NCBI GenBank assembly: GCA_031296355.1 | Contig: JARLFX010000243.1 | Location: forward strand, 1 to 45,277 | DNA length: 45,277 bases | Reading direction: 5' to 3' | Source of the DNA: Acidobacteriaceae bacterium | GTDB taxonomy: Bacteria; Acidobacteriota; Terriglobia; Terriglobales; Acidobacteriaceae | Part shown: positions 42,901-45,277 of the stretch, one piece after another | Position numbering within the stretch: position 1 is the stretch's first letter | How the letters are laid out: the number at the start of each line of letters is the position of its first letter | The notes under the pieces: generated by a model | Seen by the model: the letters and a program-made list of their open reading frames with translations, nothing else | What the model was told of the DNA's origin: nothing | Database searches by the model: none | Program-made: the position numbers and the translations under genes

Positions 42901-43326
42901 AACGCAGCGGCGACTTTCTGGTGGCAGCGCGCTACGAGACAACGCGGCGACTTTCAGCAGATGTCTGTTCGGACGGTCTCCGAAATGACCTACTGGACGG
43001 CGATGGCTCAGCTCAAATTGGGACAATGCGCGGAGGCGAAAGAGACCTTCACGGGAATCTACGACTATAGCCTGAATCTGGAAGCGACTGAGCCGAAGAT
43101 TGATTACTTCGCGACCTCGCTGCCGACGATGCTACTGTTTGAAGACGATCTCCCGCGCCGAAACAGGATTGCCGCGAGATTTCTGCGCGCTCAGGCTCTA
43201 TCTGGTCTGAACCGACAGGAGGAGGCTATCGGCCTTCTCGGCGAGATCCTCCAGATTGACAGCAATCACGCAGGCGCCTCTGACCTTCTTCATCAGATCC
43301 AACCAGCCTATGCAGGAACGAGATAA
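39916..43326 (+). CDS. DUF5107 and TPR-repeat protein, probable carbohydrate-associated cytoplasmic protein
   Basis: 1136 residues. The N-terminal part (about 40-400) is DUF5107, with a galactose-mutarotase-like beta-sandwich signature (NEYVRLMILPELGGRIHIG, then WISGGVEFNWPQHHRP). The rest (about 520-1130) is a long array of TPR units (LYLTGLHLHQYRHA; YYNLGVTERFRGREKEA; LPTVWRNLGIALFNV; VELATLYNHLGQPEQAL). No signal peptide, so cytoplasmic. An ATG at 39868 lies inside the promoter. The ATG at 39916 has AAAGGA about 9 nt upstream and is the better start. The sugar permease follows 3 nt after the stop. Biochemical role unknown; it may bind or process a glycan imported by the permease. Confidence 0.85.
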   Translation: MSTISPHLKAESLQKFLRLPDAPAHLHGSVKAWREPVEILTYEPDAADKNPMFLEKRVYQGSSGRVYPLPFIDRIATEPQSKLWQAIHIENEYVRLMILPELGGRIHIGYDKTTGYDFFYRQNVIKPALVGLAGPWISGGVEFNWPQHHRPATYMPVETEIEQHEDGSVTVWCSDHDPMLRMKGMHGVCLRPDRAALELKVRLFNRTPYTQTFLWWANVATRVHEKYQSFFPTDVRFVADHAKRAVTTFPQCDGFYYGVNYGERAISGVPPEEAPASFVPDGSYPANDLSWYANIPVPTSYMITGTDKDFFGGYDYKADCGVVHVANHHIAPGKKQWTWGNHEFGYAWDRSLTDNDGPYIELMAGVYTDNQPDFSYLAPWETKTFSQNWFPIHGVGTPQAANLDAALSVRADGAEAQVGLCVTHAVGEVTVTLRSGSTELDCRRSTVDVAHPLLFSVAIPKPLIGSPLCVEVRSQKRTLIEYDTAKVVAMRSPAVAVEPLPPSQISSIEELYLTGLHLHQYRHATLPPETYWREAVRRDPEDSRSNNALGLWRMQRGEFDLAAAHFEIAVARLTRLNPNPYDGEPYYNLGVTERFRGREKEAYDALYKATWNAAWKASAYFALAEIDACREDWQTALDHLQRSLRADSDNLNALNLMVVALTRLGQTEEASRIHQQIKALDRLDLASRYRDGIKPSNGQESLDLAFDLLRAGQREEAARLLRSVDPSVRDGSTPMVLFTLATIETDLNLPTAAETWARAYATPLDYCFPVRLEEMVVLQRAIATDPRQSSPHYLLGTWLYDRRRHEEAVQQWETSASLNQSLPTVWRNLGIALFNVRGDMERSREAFDRAFKLNPEDGRVLYERDQLWKRIGIEPSIRLAELRKYPELTARRDDLSVELATLYNHLGQPEQALQLLLTRKFQPWEGGEGLVLAQYVRSCLQLGQALLNLSDSAAALEQFQAALTPPENLSEAKHLLANQSDIYYWVGVAYESLGDNAAATFWWQRATRQRGDFQQMSVRTVSEMTYWTAMAQLKLGQCAEAKETFTGIYDYSLNLEATEPKIDYFATSLPTMLLFEDDLPRRNRIAARFLRAQALSGLNRQEEAIGLLGEILQIDSNHAGASDLLHQIQPAYAGTR

Positions 43327-43329
43327 AAT

Positions 43330-44781
43330 ATGCAGCTATCCCCCTCCGCTCCAGCGCACACAACGGAATTCGATGGCGAGTTGCGCATCGGCTTCATATG
43401 GATGATCGCCTTTGTAGCCGCCATGGGAGGCTTGCTCTTTGGCTACGATTGGGTTGTCATCGGCGGTGCCAAGCCCTTTTATGAGGCATACTTTCACCTC
43501 GACTCCGCCGCAGAGGTGGGGTGGGCGAATAGTTGCGCTCTCGTTGGTTGCTTCGTGGGTTCCTTGCTCGCAGGGCGCATGAGCGATCGTCTGGGAAGAA
43601 AGAAGGTGCTGATATTTTCAGCCCTCCTTTTTGCCGCATCGTCGATCCTTACGGGCTGGTCCTATACCTTTGCTCTGTTCATTGCGTGGCGCATTACAGG
43701 TGGCATCGCGATCGGTCTCGCATCCAACGTGTCCCCGATGTATATTGCCGAAATCAGCCCTGCCGCGTGGCGCGGACGGCTGGTGAGTCTCAACCAGTTG
43801 GCTCTGGTTGTAGGCATTCTCGCCGCTCAAATTGCCAATTGGAAGATTGCTGAACGCGTACCGGAGCATGCTACCGCTGCCATGCTGGCGGCCTCCTGGA
43901 ATGTGCAGTACGGCTGGCGCTGGATGTTCACCGCCGTAGCCGTTCCTGCAACGATCTTTCTGGTGACTACCCCTTTGATTCCTGAAAGCCCACGCTGGCT
44001 TGTTGCGCGGGGGAATATGGACGCGGCGGGACGGGTTCTGGCGCGCATCGGCGGCGAAAGATACAGCGTGGCTGCACTGGCAGCGGTCTCCGAGACGCTT
44101 GGCGTTTCATCCAGCAAACGCGATTGGCGAGCGTATCGCTCCCCAAATGTCAGGAGGCTTCTACTGATCGGGATCGCCCTCGCCGTTCTACAGCAATGGA
44201 GCGGAATCAATATTCTCTTCAATTACGCCGAAGAGGTCTATCGCAGCGCTGGGTATGGAGTTAATGACATTCTCTTCAATATTGTCGTGACTGGGACCAT
44301 CAACCTGATCTTTACCGTAGTCGCGATGCTGCTGGTGGATCGATTTGGGCGACGTCGCCTGATGCTTCTTGGGTGTCTTGGGGTCGGGGCCTCGCACATC
44401 GCTGCCAGCTTCGCCTATCGTCAGGGGTTGCAGGGAACCTGGGTTCTAATCCTCACGCTTTGCGCCATCGCCTGTTATGCGATGTCGCTTGCGCCAGTCA
44501 CCTGGGTGCTGATTACGGAGATCTTTCCCAACCGCGTACGGGCTACCTCTGTCTCGATTTCGGTAGCAGCGTTATGGGTTTCATCCTTCGCGCTGACCTA
44601 TTCTTTCCCGCTTCTGAACAAGGGAATCGGAACCGCCGGAACATTTCTGACCTACGGCACCATCTGTTTTCTGGGGGCAGGATTTGTCTTCTTCATGGTT
44701 CCAGAGACCAAAGGAAAGTCTCTGGAAGAGATCGAGTATGAAGAGTCCGTTGTGGAGGTAGACAGCGTTCCGACCAGATGA
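43330..44781 (+). CDS. Sugar porter family MFS transporter
   Basis: 483 residues with 12 predicted membrane helices. Signatures of sugar/proton symporters: GGLLFGYDWVVIGGA in helix 1, DRLGRKK between helices 2 and 3, the loop PESPRWLVARG, LQQWSGINILFNYAEEV in helix 7, DRFGRRRLMLLG, and the C-terminal PETKGKSLEEIE. Closest in pattern to XylE/AraE-type porters; the actual sugar is not readable from sequence. 3 nt after the DUF5107 gene, so the two form an operon under the LacI-type regulator. Confidence 0.95.
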   Translation: MQLSPSAPAHTTEFDGELRIGFIWMIAFVAAMGGLLFGYDWVVIGGAKPFYEAYFHLDSAAEVGWANSCALVGCFVGSLLAGRMSDRLGRKKVLIFSALLFAASSILTGWSYTFALFIAWRITGGIAIGLASNVSPMYIAEISPAAWRGRLVSLNQLALVVGILAAQIANWKIAERVPEHATAAMLAASWNVQYGWRWMFTAVAVPATIFLVTTPLIPESPRWLVARGNMDAAGRVLARIGGERYSVAALAAVSETLGVSSSKRDWRAYRSPNVRRLLLIGIALAVLQQWSGINILFNYAEEVYRSAGYGVNDILFNIVVTGTINLIFTVVAMLLVDRFGRRRLMLLGCLGVGASHIAASFAYRQGLQGTWVLILTLCAIACYAMSLAPVTWVLITEIFPNRVRATSVSISVAALWVSSFALTYSFPLLNKGIGTAGTFLTYGTICFLGAGFVFFMVPETKGKSLEEIEYEESVVEVDSVPTR

Positions 44782-44962
44782 GTCAGTGCGCAGTTGCGGC
44801 GGCGCACAGCATGGGCAGAAGCGGTGGCTGTGGGTGCAGGGACGTAGCATCGGAACTGCCGCATTGCCCGCATCAAAAAGAGAAAATGGGTGGGACGGCC
44901 AGAGCATTTTCCCGCAATCGAATAGAGTTTTGCGGGGCAAAGAGAAACGTAGATCTCTGGAC

Positions 44963-44990
44963 TCGCGTTTTGCGCTCGCTCAGGATGGCA
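44963..44990. repeat. Dispersed repeat family C copy
   Basis: TTTTGCGCTCGCTCAGGATGGCA, related to the copies at 5280, 11485 and 18431. It is in the 245-bp gap after the permease gene, which otherwise shows no gene or clear terminator. Confidence 0.4.
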
Positions 44991-45026
44991 ACCCTGATGC
45001 CTGCTTGGTAGCCAGAGACTCTGTGT

Positions 45027-45277
45027 TCACGCGATTTCCAGCTTGTGATTTTCCGGCTTACCATTCTCCGGCTCAATGCCGATGTCTGCTCCGGCACCCC
45101 GAATGAGACGGTGCAGGTATGCGCGGGAGATCTGTAGGCTTCGCGCCGCGAGCGTCTTATTGCCGTTGTGTTCGTGCACGGCCGCCACAGCCAACTTGAT
45201 TTTGTAGTCGCGAATCTGCCGCTCGAAGGAGCCTGCCGGCTCGTACTCGTCGATGCTGATGACCCCTTCGTCCTGTA
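45027..45277 (-). CDS. Fis-type DNA-binding regulator, C-terminal part
   Basis: The gene enters from the right edge; only the last 83 residues are visible. They read QDEGVISIDEYEPAGSFERQ, then the Fis helix-turn-helix KLAVAAVHEHNGNKTLAARS followed by LQISRAYLHRLIR, and a short tail ending in ENHKLEIA. This HTH is the usual C-terminus of sigma-54-dependent enhancer-binding activators, and a sigma-54 activator is the likeliest identity. The AAA+ domain lies outside the window, so a response regulator without it cannot be excluded. Confidence 0.75.
   Translation of the reverse strand, partial: QDEGVISIDEYEPAGSFERQIRDYKIKLAVAAVHEHNGNKTLAARSLQISRAYLHRLIRGAGADIGIEPENGKPENHKLEIA

Overview
The window reads as a stretch of a GC-rich bacterial chromosome, most likely an acidobacterium of the Terriglobia/Acidobacteriaceae type. 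That placement is an inference. It rests on the gene set (two-domain ThyX-like protein next to recA, DUF1844 and DUF3467 proteins, DUF5107-TPR protein, KdsB for a Gram-negative envelope), frequent GTG/TTG starts, and several families of short palindromic intergenic repeats. There are no rRNA genes, CRISPR arrays, phage genes or transposases. One tRNA with a CAT anticodon is present.

Layout. 1-1.7 kb: 3' part of an ABC-2 exporter operon (minus strand). 1.8-9.1 kb: ThyX-like protein, an AT-rich membrane/coiled-coil orphan, recA, a SatP-type acetate transporter, coaD, an aspartate-type aminotransferase and a mannose-1-phosphate guanylyltransferase. 9.3-12.3 kb: phosphohexomutase, HAD phosphatase and (minus) kdsB; with the guanylyltransferase these supply sugar nucleotides for surface polysaccharide and LPS. 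12.4-16.7 kb: the tRNA, an S41-type protein that has lost its catalytic Ser and Lys, and a class A penicillin-binding protein. 16.6-20.2 kb (minus): ygfZ, DUF1844, a PhnP-like hydrolase and ribF. 20.2-21.9 kb: a secreted HELTH metalloprotein with a palindromic repeat inside its reading frame.

22.2-28.9 kb is a tightly coupled plus-strand operon: mtnP, a PfkB kinase, a GT-C membrane protein, a DapF-like protein with Ser at both catalytic Cys positions, ldcA and mpl. The last two are peptidoglycan-recycling enzymes. 29.1-30.9 kb: a metallo-beta-lactamase-fold protein and plsC. 31.1-38.4 kb (minus): DUF3467, a GT-C glycosyltransferase, a TPR lipoprotein-like or periplasmic protein, an NfeD protease, a beta-barrel protein, a slipin and a SPOR protein. 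38.7-44.8 kb: a LacI-type regulator, a 1136-residue DUF5107/TPR protein and a sugar-porter MFS permease, probably one carbohydrate cassette with codon use unlike its neighbours. 45.0 kb to the end: the C-terminus of a Fis-type regulator.

The points most worth a second look are: the Ser/Ser DapF-like protein in the recycling operon; the pseudo-protease beside the PBP; the ThyX-like protein whose signature is split between its two halves; five genes without a Shine-Dalgarno sequence that carry a TAnnnT hexamer exactly 6 nt before the start codon (leaderless-transcript geometry); and the palindromic repeat that has become part of a coding sequence.
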